DNA of 64,000 nt from assembly GCA_028688145.1 (NCBI GenBank), contig JAQTYU010000009.1, forward strand, positions 60,130-124,129, in the 5' to 3' direction. The translations under genes and the position numbers were made by a program. Positions 55,281 to 63,840 of the stretch are shown in pieces. Position 1 is the stretch's first letter. Each line of letters begins with the position of its first letter. This stretch comes from Thiotrichaceae bacterium. GTDB lineage: Bacteria > Pseudomonadota > Gammaproteobacteria > Beggiatoales > Beggiatoaceae. Under the pieces are notes generated by a model. It ran no database searches and had not been told where the DNA came from. It worked only from the letters and a program-made list of their open reading frames with translations.

Positions 55281-55637
55281 ATGGAAATTTATAAACAATT
55301 TGGTATTGAAGCTGCACACCGTCTGCCCAATGTTCCCGAGGGACACAAATGCGCTAATCTGCATGGTCATTCTTTTCAGGTGATTTTGTATGCGGCGGGT
55401 GCTGTGGACGAACACACAGGCTGGGTGATGGACTTTGCCGATATTAAAGCCGCTTTTCAACCGCTGTATGTACAATTAGACCATCATTACTTGAATGACA
55501 TTGCTGGGCTAGAAAATCCCACCAGCGAGAACTTGGCGCGTTGGATTTGGACGCATTTAAAACCAAGCTTGCCAAGTTTGAGTAAAATTATTGTGCAAGA
55601 AACTTGTACCAGTGGTTGTGTATACACAGGCACTTAA
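55281..55637 (+). CDS. queD: 6-carboxytetrahydropterin synthase QueD
   Basis: A 118-residue enzyme of the queuosine pathway. It converts dihydroneopterin triphosphate to 6-carboxytetrahydropterin. Zinc ligands are the histidine in IEAAHRLP and the pair in NLHGHSFQV. The catalytic cysteine is in [19 protein letters not shown] and [11 protein letters not shown] match the family, and ETCTSGCVY is the usual C-terminus. The other queuosine genes queC and queE are not adjacent. Confidence 0.92.
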   Translation: MEIYKQFGIEAAHRLPNVPEGHKCANLHGHSFQVILYAAGAVDEHTGWVMDFADIKAAFQPLYVQLDHHYLNDIAGLENPTSENLARWIWTHLKPSLPSLSKIIVQETCTSGCVYTGT

Positions 55638-55675
55638 ACTGATTAACTCTCACATTTTATGAAGGATATTGCCTG

Positions 55676-55879
55676 ATGAAAACTTTGCAGATTAATTTGC
55701 CTGATGCGGTAGTGGCTCGTTTTGAAAAATTCGCACTTCAACAAGGTTCAAATTATGTTAGCGTCAATAGCACCGAAGTCAGTGGACAAGACGCGCTGTT
55801 TACCGACTTGTTAATTTTAGGCTTAGACGAGCTAGATGCTGGAGAAGCTGAATTTCCAGATGATGTGGAGGATAATTAA
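55676..55879 (+). CDS. Small hypothetical acidic protein
   Basis: A 67-residue protein with a good GAAGGA site before the ATG. The start (MKTLQINLPDAVVARFEKFA) resembles short ribbon-helix-helix or antitoxin-type N-termini, while the end is strongly acidic (EAEFPDDVEDN). It follows queD by 38 bases and is closed by a strong terminator, so it is probably a real last gene of that unit. No partner toxin follows. Function unknown. Confidence 0.5.
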   Translation: MKTLQINLPDAVVARFEKFALQQGSNYVSVNSTEVSGQDALFTDLLILGLDELDAGEAEFPDDVEDN

Positions 55880-55903
55880 TCCATTATTCACGGTATTATC
55901 TTG

Positions 55904-55946
55904 GCAAAAAAGGCGAGTGGGGGAATAACTCACGCGCCTTTTTTGC
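55904..55946 (+). terminator. Rho-independent terminator after the queD unit
   Basis: GCAAAAAAGGCG (55904-55915) pairs with CGCCTTTTTTGC (55935-55946), with GAGTG/CACGC pairing partly inside. It is a strong hairpin with a T-run in its right arm. Confidence 0.8.
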
Positions 55947-56072
55947 AATCAGCATCTACTTTCGTATTTTCCTTGCTGGAATAACAAATATGGCAAATCG
56001 CAACTTTAAAATACAGAAAATAAGGAGCTTGGGGAGCGTAGTTAAATAAAATGTATCATGCTCTCACTTTGC

Positions 56073-56402
56073 TCACTGCGGCAAGGATTCCGAATACAAG
56101 TTAATCACCATTACCCCCGCCACAATTAAACCTATGCCTAAAAGCGTTGCAGTATCAAGATGTTGTTTAAAAAATATCCAACCAATAATAGAAATTAAGG
56201 TAATTCCCAAACCCGACCAAATCGCATAAACCACACCAATCGGAAAATAGCGCAAAGTGAGCGAGAGAAAATAAAAGGAAATGCCATAGCCAAGAATGAC
56301 AATCAAAGAAGGGATAAGTTTGCTAAAACCTTCAGAATATTTAAGCGCGGAAGTCGCGGTGACTTCGGCAAGAATTGCGATACTGAGATATATCCATTTC
56401 AT
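56073..56402 (-). CDS. Small multidrug resistance (SMR) transporter
   Basis: A 109-residue four-helix protein of the SMR family. The essential membrane glutamate is in AILAEVTATSALKYSEGF near residue 13. YGISFYFLSLTLRYFPIGVV, YAIWSGLGI and AGVMVINLYS are typical of the EmrE/QacE branch rather than the SugE branch. Such proteins exchange cationic drugs or quaternary amines for protons as dimers. It is a single gene on the minus strand. Confidence 0.9.
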   Translation of the reverse strand: MKWIYLSIAILAEVTATSALKYSEGFSKLIPSLIVILGYGISFYFLSLTLRYFPIGVVYAIWSGLGITLISIIGWIFFKQHLDTATLLGIGLIVAGVMVINLYSESLPQ

Positions 56403-56511
56403 AATGAGCCTTAGTCCGTGTCAGTGGAAATAGCCCTATCATAGCACTCTGTTTAAAAAACTCACCGCGCCCCAATTGTTTGGCAAGTTCAGGGCGACAG
56501 CTTTTACAGCA

Positions 56512-57285
56512 TTACGGCTCGTTTTTTAGGCGACGCGGCGCGTGTTTCTCAATATATTTGCCTTCAGCCGCACTCAAAATTCCCCGCAGAATATTAATTT
56601 CAGAATCATTCGGCTGAGCACGATTAAACAAACGTTGCAAACGGCGCATTAATCGTCTGGGTTTTTCAGGGTCTAAAAACTCCAACTCAATCAAAGTCTG
56701 TTCCAAATGCTGATAAAACTGCAACATCGCTTCTGTTGACGCAGGCGGTTCATTGGGTTCAGTTTCAACTGTTTCCACATTCGCGGGTGAAAATGCCAAG
56801 GCCGCGCCGCGTAACTCATACGCCAACACTTGCACCGCCGCTGCCAAATTCAAAGAACTGAATTCGGGATTGGTGGGAATTTGAATCCAATAATGACAAC
56901 GGTCTAATTCGGCATTGGTCAAACCTGAATGCTCACGCCCAAACACCAGCGCGATTTTTCCCTCGCTGCGAATGGCTTGTTCTGCACAACCGCGTGGAGT
57001 CAACATTTGCCATGCAATACTACGCGGACGCGCACTTGTGCCCATAATCAGATTGCAATCTTGCAGACTTTCTTCAAAGCTATCATAAACTTGCGCACAC
57101 GCCAGAATATCATCTGCACCCGAAGCCCGCGCCGTCGCCTCGGCACACGGAAATTGTTTGGGGCGCACTAAACGCAAATTCGACAGCCCCATGTTTTTCA
57201 TCGCCCGCGCCGCACCGCCAATATTGCCGGGATGCGAGGTTTCAATCAAAACCACGTAAATTTTATCTAATAACGCCAAACTCAT
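56512..57285 (-). CDS. trmJ: tRNA (cytidine/uridine-2'-O-)-methyltransferase TrmJ
   Basis: A 257-residue SPOUT methyltransferase that 2'-O-methylates position 32 of tRNAs. The knot motifs are HPGNIGGAARAMKNMGL near residue 17, ALVFGREHSGLTNAEL near 112 and IPTNPEFSSLNLAAAVQVL near 135. The C-terminal helical extension (LEQTLIELEFLDPEKPRRLM) belongs to the TrmJ subfamily. It follows prfA by 1 base, so the two are coupled; prmC is not in its usual place. Confidence 0.92.
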   Translation of the reverse strand: MSLALLDKIYVVLIETSHPGNIGGAARAMKNMGLSNLRLVRPKQFPCAEATARASGADDILACAQVYDSFEESLQDCNLIMGTSARPRSIAWQMLTPRGCAEQAIRSEGKIALVFGREHSGLTNAELDRCHYWIQIPTNPEFSSLNLAAAVQVLAYELRGAALAFSPANVETVETEPNEPPASTEAMLQFYQHLEQTLIELEFLDPEKPRRLMRRLQRLFNRAQPNDSEINILRGILSAAEGKYIEKHAPRRLKNEP

Positions 57286-57286
57286 A

Positions 57287-58369
57287 TTATTCCGCCAAGC
57301 CCATGCTGGCGAGCATGTCGGTTTGATGTTCGTGAATTAAGGGTTCAACCAGCGCGTCCACACCGCCTTCCATCACGTCAGCGAGTTTGTATAAAGTCAG
57401 GTTGATGCGGTGGTCAGTGACGCGCCCTTGTGGATAATTATAAGTACGAATCCGCTCAGAACGGTCGCCACTGCCCACCAAATTACGGCGAATATTGGCT
57501 TGTTCAACCCGTTGTTTTTCACGTTCTTGCATTAACAAACGTGATTGCAATAAAGACATTGCCCGCGCGCGATTTTTGTGTTGCGAGCGTTCATCTTGGC
57601 ATTCCACCACGATTCCCGAAGGCAAGTGAGTAATGCGAATTGCAGAGTCGGTTTTATTAACGTGCTGCCCACCCGCGCCAGAAGAACGGTAAGTATCCAC
57701 TTTCAAATCCGCAGGATTGATTAAAAATTCATCGACTTCTTCTACTTCTGGCATCACTGCAATGGTGCAAGCGGAAGTATGAATACGTCCTTGGGCTTCA
57801 GTTTCAGGCACGCGCTGTACCCGATGTCCACCTGATTCAAATTTCAAGCGCGAGTAAACCCCTTGTCCACTGATTCGCATGATGATTTCTTTATAACCGC
57901 CATGCTCGCCTTGGTTTTCACTGAGGATTTCGACTTGCCAGCCTTTTTGTTCGGCATAACGGGTATACATTCGCGCCAAATCGCCCGCAAAAATCGCAGC
58001 TTCATCGCCGCCCGTGCCTGCGCGTACTTCTACGAAGGTGTTGCTGTTGTCGTCGGGGTCTTTGGGCAAGAGTAATAATTTTAAAGCTTGTTCTAATTCT
58101 TCGGAGCGCGTCAAAGCTTCCTTTATTTCTTCTTCTGCCAACTCGCGCATTTCCAAATCGGCTAATAAAGCTTTCGCATTATTAAGGGTGTTTAAATTCG
58201 CTAAATATTCTTGAAAACCATCGCTGACGGGCTTAATGTCTGAATATTCTTTAGATAAGGCGCGAAATTGATTTTGATTGGAAATAATACTGGGCTCGGC
58301 GAGCAAGCCTTCTAATTCTTCTAAACGTTCGCTTAAAGTTTCCAGTTTCTGACGAATGGAATCCTTCAT
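57287..58369 (-). CDS. prfA: Peptide chain release factor 1
   Basis: A 360-residue release factor for UAA and UAG codons. The codon-reading PxT is PET in [20 protein letters not shown] near residue 187. The peptidyl-hydrolysis GGQ loop is [18 protein letters not shown] near residue 232. Domains I and IV are full length. hemA normally precedes prfA in this phylum but is at 26671 here. It is first in a two-gene unit with trmJ. TGA-reading RF2 must be elsewhere. Confidence 0.95.
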   Translation of the reverse strand: MKDSIRQKLETLSERLEELEGLLAEPSIISNQNQFRALSKEYSDIKPVSDGFQEYLANLNTLNNAKALLADLEMRELAEEEIKEALTRSEELEQALKLLLLPKDPDDNSNTFVEVRAGTGGDEAAIFAGDLARMYTRYAEQKGWQVEILSENQGEHGGYKEIIMRISGQGVYSRLKFESGGHRVQRVPETEAQGRIHTSACTIAVMPEVEEVDEFLINPADLKVDTYRSSGAGGQHVNKTDSAIRITHLPSGIVVECQDERSQHKNRARAMSLLQSRLLMQEREKQRVEQANIRRNLVGSGDRSERIRTYNYPQGRVTDHRINLTLYKLADVMEGGVDALVEPLIHEHQTDMLASMGLAE

Positions 58370-58541
58370 ACTGAATAATCCTTCATGTGCTTCAAGTTCA
58401 CAGGAGTGTGAGCTAAACTTTTTAACATATCAAATTATGGGCAGGGTGTGCAATAACTTTGTCTGAACCACAATTCACTTAATTACCCCAATTAACACAA
58501 TTAAAAAACTATTTAATTAATCTAGGTTTTCTCATGCCTTA

Positions 58542-58646
58542 TTTTTAACCCCCTTTGAAAAAGGGGCAGGGGGGATTTAAAAATCTCGAAAGTTGCCATC
58601 GATCTTAAATCCCCCTCAATCCCCATTTTTTAAAGGGGGAGGCTAA
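58542..58646. repeat. Inverted repeat of CCCCCTTT-AAAGGGGG type
   Basis: The left part (58542-58580) has AACCCCCTTTGAAAAAGGGG and AGGGGGGATTTAA. The right part (58604-58646) has TTAAATCCCCCTCAATCCCC and TTTAAAGGGGGAGGCTAAA. The two halves are complementary with small differences. It overlaps the weak copy of the 76-bp dispersed repeat. Confidence 0.65.
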
Positions 58647-58690
58647 ATTTCAATGCTGGTCTTGTTCTGCACTTAATTAATAGCGGTGAT
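58626..58690 (+). repeat. Dispersed repeat, divergent copy 3
   Basis: From GGGGGAGGCTAAA to TTAATAGCGGTGATA this stretch follows the order of 11608-11683 (GGGGGAAGCTAAA to TTAATGGCAGTG). Identity is lower, roughly 60 percent by eye, so homology is likely but not certain. Confidence 0.4.
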
Positions 58691-58757
58691 ACAGGAGAAT
58701 AAGAACGAGCAAATTAGGGTAATTGTGAAAATTACGTAAATTGTGGTTCAGAAATCC

Positions 58758-59555
58758 CTAGAAAAACAGCCCATCCACAGGCGAAGACGCATTTGCAAAA
58801 CGTTTACGCGGAATACGTCCTGCTAGAAATGCCTCACGCCCTGCTTCAATTGCTTTACGCATTGCAGAAGCCATCAACACAGGATTTTTCGCGCCCGCAA
58901 TGGCGGTATTCATCAACACGCCTGCACAACCCAACTCCATCGCCACTGCGGCATCCGAAGCCGTGCCCACGCCCGCATCAACAATAATAGGCACTTTGGC
59001 ATTTTCAATAATCGTTAAAATATTTAAAGGATTACGAATCCCTAAGCCTGAACCAATCGGCGCGGCTAAAGGCATCACCGCCACACAGCCCATTTCTTCA
59101 AAGCGTTTCGCTAAAATTGGGTCGTCATTGGTATAAACCATGACTTGAAACCCGTCTTGAATCAATTCCGCAGCCGCTTGTAAAGTCGCAATCACATCGG
59201 GCAACAAAGTTTTTTCATCGCCCAACACTTCCAATTTCACCAAATTGTGACCGTCTAATAATTCACGCGCTAAACGACAAGTACGCACGGCATCGACTGC
59301 GTTATAACAGCCTGCGGTATTCGGCAACAAGGTGTAACGATTGGCGGGCAAAATATCCAACAAATTGGGCTGATTGGGGTCTTGTCCAAGATTGGTACGC
59401 CGAATTGCCACGGTGATGATTTCCGCACCGCTGGCTTCCAACGCGAGTTTAGTTTCTGCTAAATCTTTATATTTTCCCGTGCCGACTAACAAACGAGATT
59501 GATAGGTTTTTCCTGCAATAATCAAGGGATTATCGCTAACGAGTTGCGTTGACAT
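58758..59555 (-). CDS. thiG: Thiazole synthase ThiG
   Basis: A 265-residue TIM-barrel enzyme that builds the thiazole phosphate of thiamine from DXP, dehydroglycine and ThiS-thiocarboxylate. The N-terminal [12 protein letters not shown], the substrate lysine region [17 protein letters not shown] near residue 103, [16 protein letters not shown] and [20 protein letters not shown] are complete. thiS, thiO and thiH are not adjacent, although thiG often follows thiS. A long repeat-filled gap lies downstream. Confidence 0.95.
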   Translation of the reverse strand: MSTQLVSDNPLIIAGKTYQSRLLVGTGKYKDLAETKLALEASGAEIITVAIRRTNLGQDPNQPNLLDILPANRYTLLPNTAGCYNAVDAVRTCRLARELLDGHNLVKLEVLGDEKTLLPDVIATLQAAAELIQDGFQVMVYTNDDPILAKRFEEMGCVAVMPLAAPIGSGLGIRNPLNILTIIENAKVPIIVDAGVGTASDAAVAMELGCAGVLMNTAIAGAKNPVLMASAMRKAIEAGREAFLAGRIPRKRFANASSPVDGLFF

Positions 59556-59680
59556 ATTTCACCGTTATTCTATGAATTTGTTTATAAACGTCAGTATGAA
59601 GAGGAATCAAGACGCATATTTTGCACCTTTTATATCTAAATAGCGTCAAAAATAATAGCCTTATAAGAAAATTAGCTGTA

Positions 59681-59695
59681 TTGTGCAGTGCAACA
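59681..59695. promoter_or_regulatory. TTGTGCAGTGCAACA site, candidate PhaR-type operator
   Basis: This 15-mer differs only at the central base from the first site before the phasin gene (5332-5346). It lies 62 bases before the ATG of the M23 peptidase gene. Shared control by a PhaR-like repressor is inference. Confidence 0.5.
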
Positions 59696-59757
59696 ATCCG
59701 ATTATTTGCTAAGCTTAACTTAATGCTTTTATCGATACGAACTTAGAGACTAACCTT

Positions 59758-60711
59758 ATGCACCCTGCCGTCCGATTTTTAGTAGCTCGTAAAAAAATCC
59801 ACTGGATAATTCTTGTGATGGTTTTGCTCGGCGCAACTTCATGGTGTTTACAAGCAGGCTTTTCCAAACCTTTGACCGATTCGGCACAATGGTTCGGCAC
59901 TTTACTTTATCAAGACCCGCTCGAAGCTCAAGCATTACGTATTGAAAAACTGCCCGATAACGTCGAAATTGTCACCCGAGGCAATGTTTCACACCCCGTT
60001 ATTTACGTGATTAATCGTTATCATTTGCCTGTGGAAGTGGAAATACGCTTGGTGAGTGCGGAAAACGTCAGCACCAGTGTTGCCTTGCCTGCCCATGTAA
60101 TCGTGCCCGCCAACAGTGACACGCCCATTTTAAGCCTTTGGGCAACGAATCCCAAACAAACTTGGTTTTATTTAGACAGTTATCAAGCCGTCATCGGTGA
60201 TCCCAACGCTCAACACAATGCGAGAGCATACCGTTTGCCGTTTAAAGAAGGTAGCAGTTTCCCCATAACCCAAAGTTTTGGCGGCAGTTTCAGCCATACT
60301 CATATTGAAAGTTATTATGCAGTGGATTTTGCCATGCCTGAGGGCACACCAATTCATGCAGCGCGGGCAGGCATTATTGCGGAAGTGAATGACAATTTTT
60401 CTCAAGGCGGGGTTGAAGATGTGGCGTTTGTGAACCGCGCCAATTCAATCCGTATTTTACACGACGATGGCACGATGGCAGTTTATGCACATTTAGGGTA
60501 TCACTCCGCACAAGTGCAAGTGGGTGACAAGGTGCAAACAGGTCAATTTATTGCGCGTTCAGGCAACACGGGCTATTCGACAGGCCCGCATTTACACTTT
60601 GCAGTGCAGAAAAATGCGGGAATGCAATTGATTACCGTGCCTTTTGAATTTCAAGCAGTGCAAGGCGCAAACATCACGCCGTTATCGGGCACGATGTTGA
60701 CGGCTTATTGA
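59758..60711 (+). CDS. M23-family peptidase (LytM/lysostaphin type)
   Basis: A 317-residue protein with one N-terminal membrane helix (WIILVMVLLGATSWCLQAGF), so the rest is periplasmic. A beta-rich domain (about 60-165) precedes the peptidase. The zinc histidine and aspartate lie in FSHTHIESYYAVDFAMPEGT near residue 183. The last pair is HLHF in TGPHLHFAVQ near residue 279. Intact ligands suggest an active cell-wall endopeptidase, perhaps acting in division or remodelling. It stands alone with a PhaR-like site upstream and a repeat element downstream. Confidence 0.88.
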   Translation: MHPAVRFLVARKKIHWIILVMVLLGATSWCLQAGFSKPLTDSAQWFGTLLYQDPLEAQALRIEKLPDNVEIVTRGNVSHPVIYVINRYHLPVEVEIRLVSAENVSTSVALPAHVIVPANSDTPILSLWATNPKQTWFYLDSYQAVIGDPNAQHNARAYRLPFKEGSSFPITQSFGGSFSHTHIESYYAVDFAMPEGTPIHAARAGIIAEVNDNFSQGGVEDVAFVNRANSIRILHDDGTMAVYAHLGYHSAQVQVGDKVQTGQFIARSGNTGYSTGPHLHFAVQKNAGMQLITVPFEFQAVQGANITPLSGTMLTAY

Positions 60712-60789
60712 AAACTGCGCCCCTAAATCCCCTGAAGGGGACTTTAAAGAGTCATTGCTGAATCTTCAGTGGGGGTAATGGCGCAGTTT
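60712..60789. repeat. CTGCGCCCC inverted-repeat element, copy 4
   Basis: The ends AAACTGCGC (60712-60720) and GCGCAGTTT (60781-60789) are exact inverted repeats, and CCCCTGAAGGGG lies just inside. It starts right after the M23 stop and ends 5 bases from the atpC stop. Confidence 0.7.
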
Positions 60790-60794
60790 AGGGA

Positions 60795-61223
60795 TTATTG
60801 CCGCGTATTACGTTTGCGCATACAAGTTAAAGTTTGCAACTGCGCCACCGTTTCCGCTAATTCGGTTTGCGCTTTGGCATACTCGAAATTGCTTTGATGA
60901 TCGCTTAACAAATGTTCGGCATGTTGTTTTGCCTTAATCGCCGCCGCCTCGTCAATATCATGCGCCCGCAATGCGGTGTCTGCGAGCACTGTGACCATGT
61001 GCGGCTGCACTTCTAAAATTCCGCCAGACACATAAAAACAATCTTCTCGCCCGCCCGCCATACGTAACATCACCGTACCCGCCCGTAAAGTCGATAAAAA
61101 CGGTGCGTGACGCGGTAAAATCCCAACTTCGCCATCATAAGCAGGCACAATAACCATTTCTGCCAAGCCTGAAAAAATTTCGCCTTCCGCACTCACAATA
61201 TCCACATGAATTGTCATTGCCAT
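60795..61223 (-). CDS. atpC: ATP synthase epsilon subunit, not next to atpD
   Basis: A 142-residue F1 epsilon subunit started at the ATG at 61223, which has AGGAG nine bases upstream; the longer in-frame extension is not epsilon-like. The N-terminal beta sandwich is complete (HVDIVSAEGEIFSGLAEMVI, YDGEVGILPRHAPFLSTLR, FYVSGGILEVQPHMVTVLAD). Two C-terminal helices follow. Epsilon links the F1 rotor to the catalytic head and can inhibit ATP hydrolysis. atpC normally closes atpIBEFHAGDC; here only znuB and a MITE-like element lie upstream. Confidence 0.92.
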   Translation of the reverse strand: MAMTIHVDIVSAEGEIFSGLAEMVIVPAYDGEVGILPRHAPFLSTLRAGTVMLRMAGGREDCFYVSGGILEVQPHMVTVLADTALRAHDIDEAAAIKAKQHAEHLLSDHQSNFEYAKAQTELAETVAQLQTLTCMRKRNTRQ

Positions 61224-61434
61224 ACTAATAAACTCCTGTCGCGCCAGATGATGCAGCGCAATAAATTTAAATTTTGTAGCGTATTTTTCTGAAATCAAAA
61301 ACTTTTAAAAATCCAAAAAACTCTAATAATCTCTATCTTTGGATAAAAAGCTAAATACCTAAGAATTTATACACTGAATTTTATAATACGGTGTATTTAA
61401 TCAAGATAATATGTTCATACTTCAAAAATAAACC

Positions 61435-61458
61435 GCAGCTTTTACTTAAAAAAGCTGC
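61435..61458. terminator. Hairpin downstream of the zinc transporter operon
   Basis: GCAGCTTTT pairs with AAAAGCTGC around a short AT loop (61435-61458). Read on the minus strand a T-rich tail follows. It may stop transcription coming from znuB. Confidence 0.5.
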
Positions 61459-61520
61459 GCTGCTGATTATTTTACGGGGGAAATATGAATAGATGGTGAC
61501 TTTAGGATAGAAAAAAACCG

Positions 61521-61654
61521 TATAAGCTTTAGGAGTTACGCAGTTGAAATCATAATTCATTAATTTACAATGAGTTAGTATTGTGCACTGCACAACACTA
61601 TTTCCAGTAAAATCAAGCAGTTACCGATTAAACTGCGTAACTCCTAAGCTTATA
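61521..61654. mobile_element. MITE-like element with 24-25 bp terminal inverted repeats
   Basis: The left end 61521-61545 (TATAAGCTTTAGGAGTTACG and CAGTT) matches the inverted right end 61631-61654 with a single-base indel. The 134-bp element has no credible gene. Its exact centre is the palindrome TTGTGCACTGCACAA, so the whole can fold as one long hairpin. No transposase with these ends is in the window. Confidence 0.7.
61581..61595. promoter_or_regulatory. TTGTGCACTGCACAA palindrome inside the MITE-like element
   Basis: A perfect 15-bp palindrome (TTGTGCA-C-TGCACAA), with imperfect extension to 25 bp. It shares the TTGTGCAnTGCA core with sites at 5332 and 59681. Here it may only be the tip of a transposable hairpin rather than an operator. 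Confidence 0.35.
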
Positions 61655-61662
61655 AAAAAGTT

Positions 61663-62499
61663 TTAATCTTTATTGATAGGCAATAACCACACCAAAACTA
61701 ATAAACTACACAACACGGCAACCGTGACTTGTCCGGGCGGGAAATCATAATGATTGGCAAACACAAATCCAAAACCGCTGGCAAATAATGCAATAATCGG
61801 TGTCACCCAAAGTAAACGCCCAATTTCTCCACACAAACGTTTCGCCACCAACGCAGGCAACACCAAACAAGCGAACACGTATAACATTCCCGACACCCGA
61901 ATTGACAAGCCCACCGCCAAACCCAGCCACAAGGCTTTAAATATGCCCCAACGCCACACCGATAAACCTGTAGTCGCTGCCATGCGTGGATCAAGCGTGA
62001 ATAATAACAGCGGTTGCCAATAGCGCAGCAACATTCCCACGGTGAACACCGCAAACCCGACAAATACCCACATGTCGAATTGGGTTGCGCCGATGAGACT
62101 TGAGGCGAGCAGGCGATGCACTTCTTCTGTACCGTGTGGGCTGTGGGTTAATAACAACATCGCGCCGCTGCTGGCACTGAGGAAAATCCAGCCTGTGACC
62201 GCTTCCACGCTGTCGCGCCGAATGCTGTGCGATGAAAATAACGCCGCCAACACCGCAAATAATACCGCGCTGTTCATCAAGGCAACATCGCTGCCAAACC
62301 ACGCGATTCCCGTGGCTAAACTCAGCCACAAACCCAACGCCACCCCAAAACTCGAGGCTTGTGCCACCGCCGCGCTGATGAAAATCTGGTCTCGCGCCAC
62401 CACAAACACACCCACCAAAGACAGCGAAAATGCCACCAACCAGCCTGTGATATAACTGGGATAAAATAAGCCCCAAGAGCTAATAAAATCATTAAACAT
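61663..62499 (-). CDS. znuB: Zinc/metal ABC transporter permease ZnuB
   Basis: A 278-residue inner-membrane permease of the ABC-3 family with eight or nine helices. Typical stretches are SLVGVFVVARDQIFISAAVA, SSFGVALGLWLSL, the cytoplasmic coupling region DPRMAATTGLSVWRWGIFKA, and VSGMLYVFACLVLPALVAKR. Its start overlaps the end of the ATPase gene by 8 bases, so the two are coupled. Zinc is inferred; manganese is possible. Confidence 0.88.
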   Translation of the reverse strand: MFNDFISSWGLFYPSYITGWLVAFSLSLVGVFVVARDQIFISAAVAQASSFGVALGLWLSLATGIAWFGSDVALMNSAVLFAVLAALFSSHSIRRDSVEAVTGWIFLSASSGAMLLLTHSPHGTEEVHRLLASSLIGATQFDMWVFVGFAVFTVGMLLRYWQPLLLFTLDPRMAATTGLSVWRWGIFKALWLGLAVGLSIRVSGMLYVFACLVLPALVAKRLCGEIGRLLWVTPIIALFASGFGFVFANHYDFPPGQVTVAVLCSLLVLVWLLPINKD

Positions 62500-63313
62500 G
62501 GGCAGTTAAACAATGGGGACAGTGCGGCAATTGTTGCGTGCCATACAACTGTTTCAAAATCGGGGCAGTAAGCAAATCAGAGGCTTTACCCGCTTGAACC
62601 TTGCCTTCATTGAACAGCGCGACGTGGGTGGCATATTGAGTCGCCAGTTGCAAATCATGTGAAACCAACAAAATCGTTAAACCCTCTTGCTGTAAACGCG
62701 CTAAATCTTCCAATAATGCGGATTGTACCGCCAAATCTAAACCATTGGTTGGCTCGTCCATTAACAAAAAATACGGGCGACGCACCAACGCTCGCGCCAC
62801 CCGAACCCGTTGCTGCTGTCCACCCGAAAGTGACCAATAGTTACGTTTTGCAAATGCGGTTAAATTCAATTGTTGCAGCGCAAAATGCAAAGCCGCTTCG
62901 CGTTCGGTTTTATGGGTTTCAATCCCCACCAAACCAAGGCTCACAAATTCGCGCACCGAAGTTGCCAAGGAGGGATTAAAACTGCATTGTTGCGGCACAA
63001 ACCCAATCCGCGCCCGTGAACGTAACACGGGATGCAAATGATACGCGCCGTGTTGGGCAGGAATTAAACCCAGCAAGCAATTCAAAAAGCTAGTTTTTCC
63101 CATGCCGTTGCCGCCCAGCAAAAACCAAAACTCGCCCGCGTGCACTTCAAAACTCACATTTTCCAAAATCACGCGCTTGCCATAAGCAAGACTTAAGTTT
63201 TCAACCTGCAATAAAGGTATTTGATTTTCCTGATGAATTATAGGTTTCCCGCCCTGTTCCACAGGGAAAATATTTTTAGCGGACACTAAGGACTGCCACC
63301 ACTCTTTGAACAT
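62492..63313 (-). CDS. znuC: Zinc/metal ABC transporter ATPase ZnuC
   Basis: A 273-residue ABC ATPase if started at the ATG at 63313; starts are uncertain because the ABC domain proper begins near residue 35 and no strong ribosome site is seen. The Walker A is LLGGNGMGKTS, with methionine in place of the usual small residue. The Q-loop is VPQQCSFNPSLA, the signature is SLSGGQQQRV and the Walker B is YFLLMDEPTNGLD. The late H-loop is LLVSHD. The reading frame overlaps the end of the substrate-binding gene. It energises the permease encoded next. Confidence 0.88.
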   Translation of the reverse strand: MFKEWWQSLVSAKNIFPVEQGGKPIIHQENQIPLLQVENLSLAYGKRVILENVSFEVHAGEFWFLLGGNGMGKTSFLNCLLGLIPAQHGAYHLHPVLRSRARIGFVPQQCSFNPSLATSVREFVSLGLVGIETHKTEREAALHFALQQLNLTAFAKRNYWSLSGGQQQRVRVARALVRRPYFLLMDEPTNGLDLAVQSALLEDLARLQQEGLTILLVSHDLQLATQYATHVALFNEGKVQAGKASDLLTAPILKQLYGTQQLPHCPHCLTAHV

Positions 63314-63840
63314 TGTGATCAACCAATTTGAAATAATCTGTGACAGGAGGCAAAGATTCAACTTGATGCGCCATTTTTGCAATTTTTGCCCCCGTTTGTT
63401 CGGCGACAAAACGCGCATGACTGGGATCATAATACGGTGTGGTTAAAATTAACTTAACTTTCTCTGCCCGCATTTTTTCTACCACTTCGCCCAGATGTTT
63501 GGTGGTGGGGGCAATGCCTGGTTTGGGTTCTAAATGCTCAATCACTTTAATGCCAAAACGTGCGGTAAAGTAAATCCATAAATCGTGGTCATCGACTGCT
63601 AAAGTGCCGTAAAACGGGAGCATCATTCCAAAGCAACCCGCCAATAAAGCTTGTTGTCCTTGGATTTCCAGAAATTTGCCTAATGTGCCACGTTCAAACA
63701 ATAAAGCTAATTTGGGTAAATCTTCAGGTTTATACAAAGCTGCTAATTTTTCACCCAATAAACTGTTCGCCATGTGTTTGGCAACTTGCTGATAATGCTG
63801 AAGAAGCCAAGGATGTTGAAACTGAGCCTGCATAAACATA
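63276..63840 (-). pseudogene. znuA: C-terminal part of a ZnuA/TroA-type metal-binding protein, N-terminus replaced by transposase
   Basis: Residues read WIYFTARFGIKVIEHLEPKP, then TTKHLGEVVEKMRAEKVKLI, then YYDPSHARFVAEQTGAKI, the C-terminal lobe of zinc- or manganese-binding proteins. The preceding stretch (FERGTLGKFLEIQ) fits the same family. The N-terminal lobe, its signal peptide and most metal ligands are absent. Upstream in the same frame the sequence becomes an ISAs1-type transposase. The junction is near 63815-63840. A protein made from this frame could not be exported or bind metal normally, so the transporter may lack its receptor. Confidence 0.7.

Larger units (their letters stand above)
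58370..58757. other. Intergenic gap filled with G/C-tract palindromes
   Basis: No gene is present. The gap carries the inverted CCCCCTTT/AAAGGGGG element at 58542-58646 and the weak third copy of the dispersed repeat at 58626-58690. The part next to prfA is AT-rich and probably holds its promoter. Confidence 0.55.

Noticed and set aside
61224..61298. N-terminal extension of atpC
   Set aside because: Epsilon subunits begin at the MTIHVDIVSAEG region, and AGGAG precedes the ATG at 61223.
61991..62476. A 161-codon minus-strand frame overlapping znuB
   Set aside because: ZnuB in the other minus frame is clearly the real product; this frame is rich in W, G and R as expected of an out-of-frame shadow.
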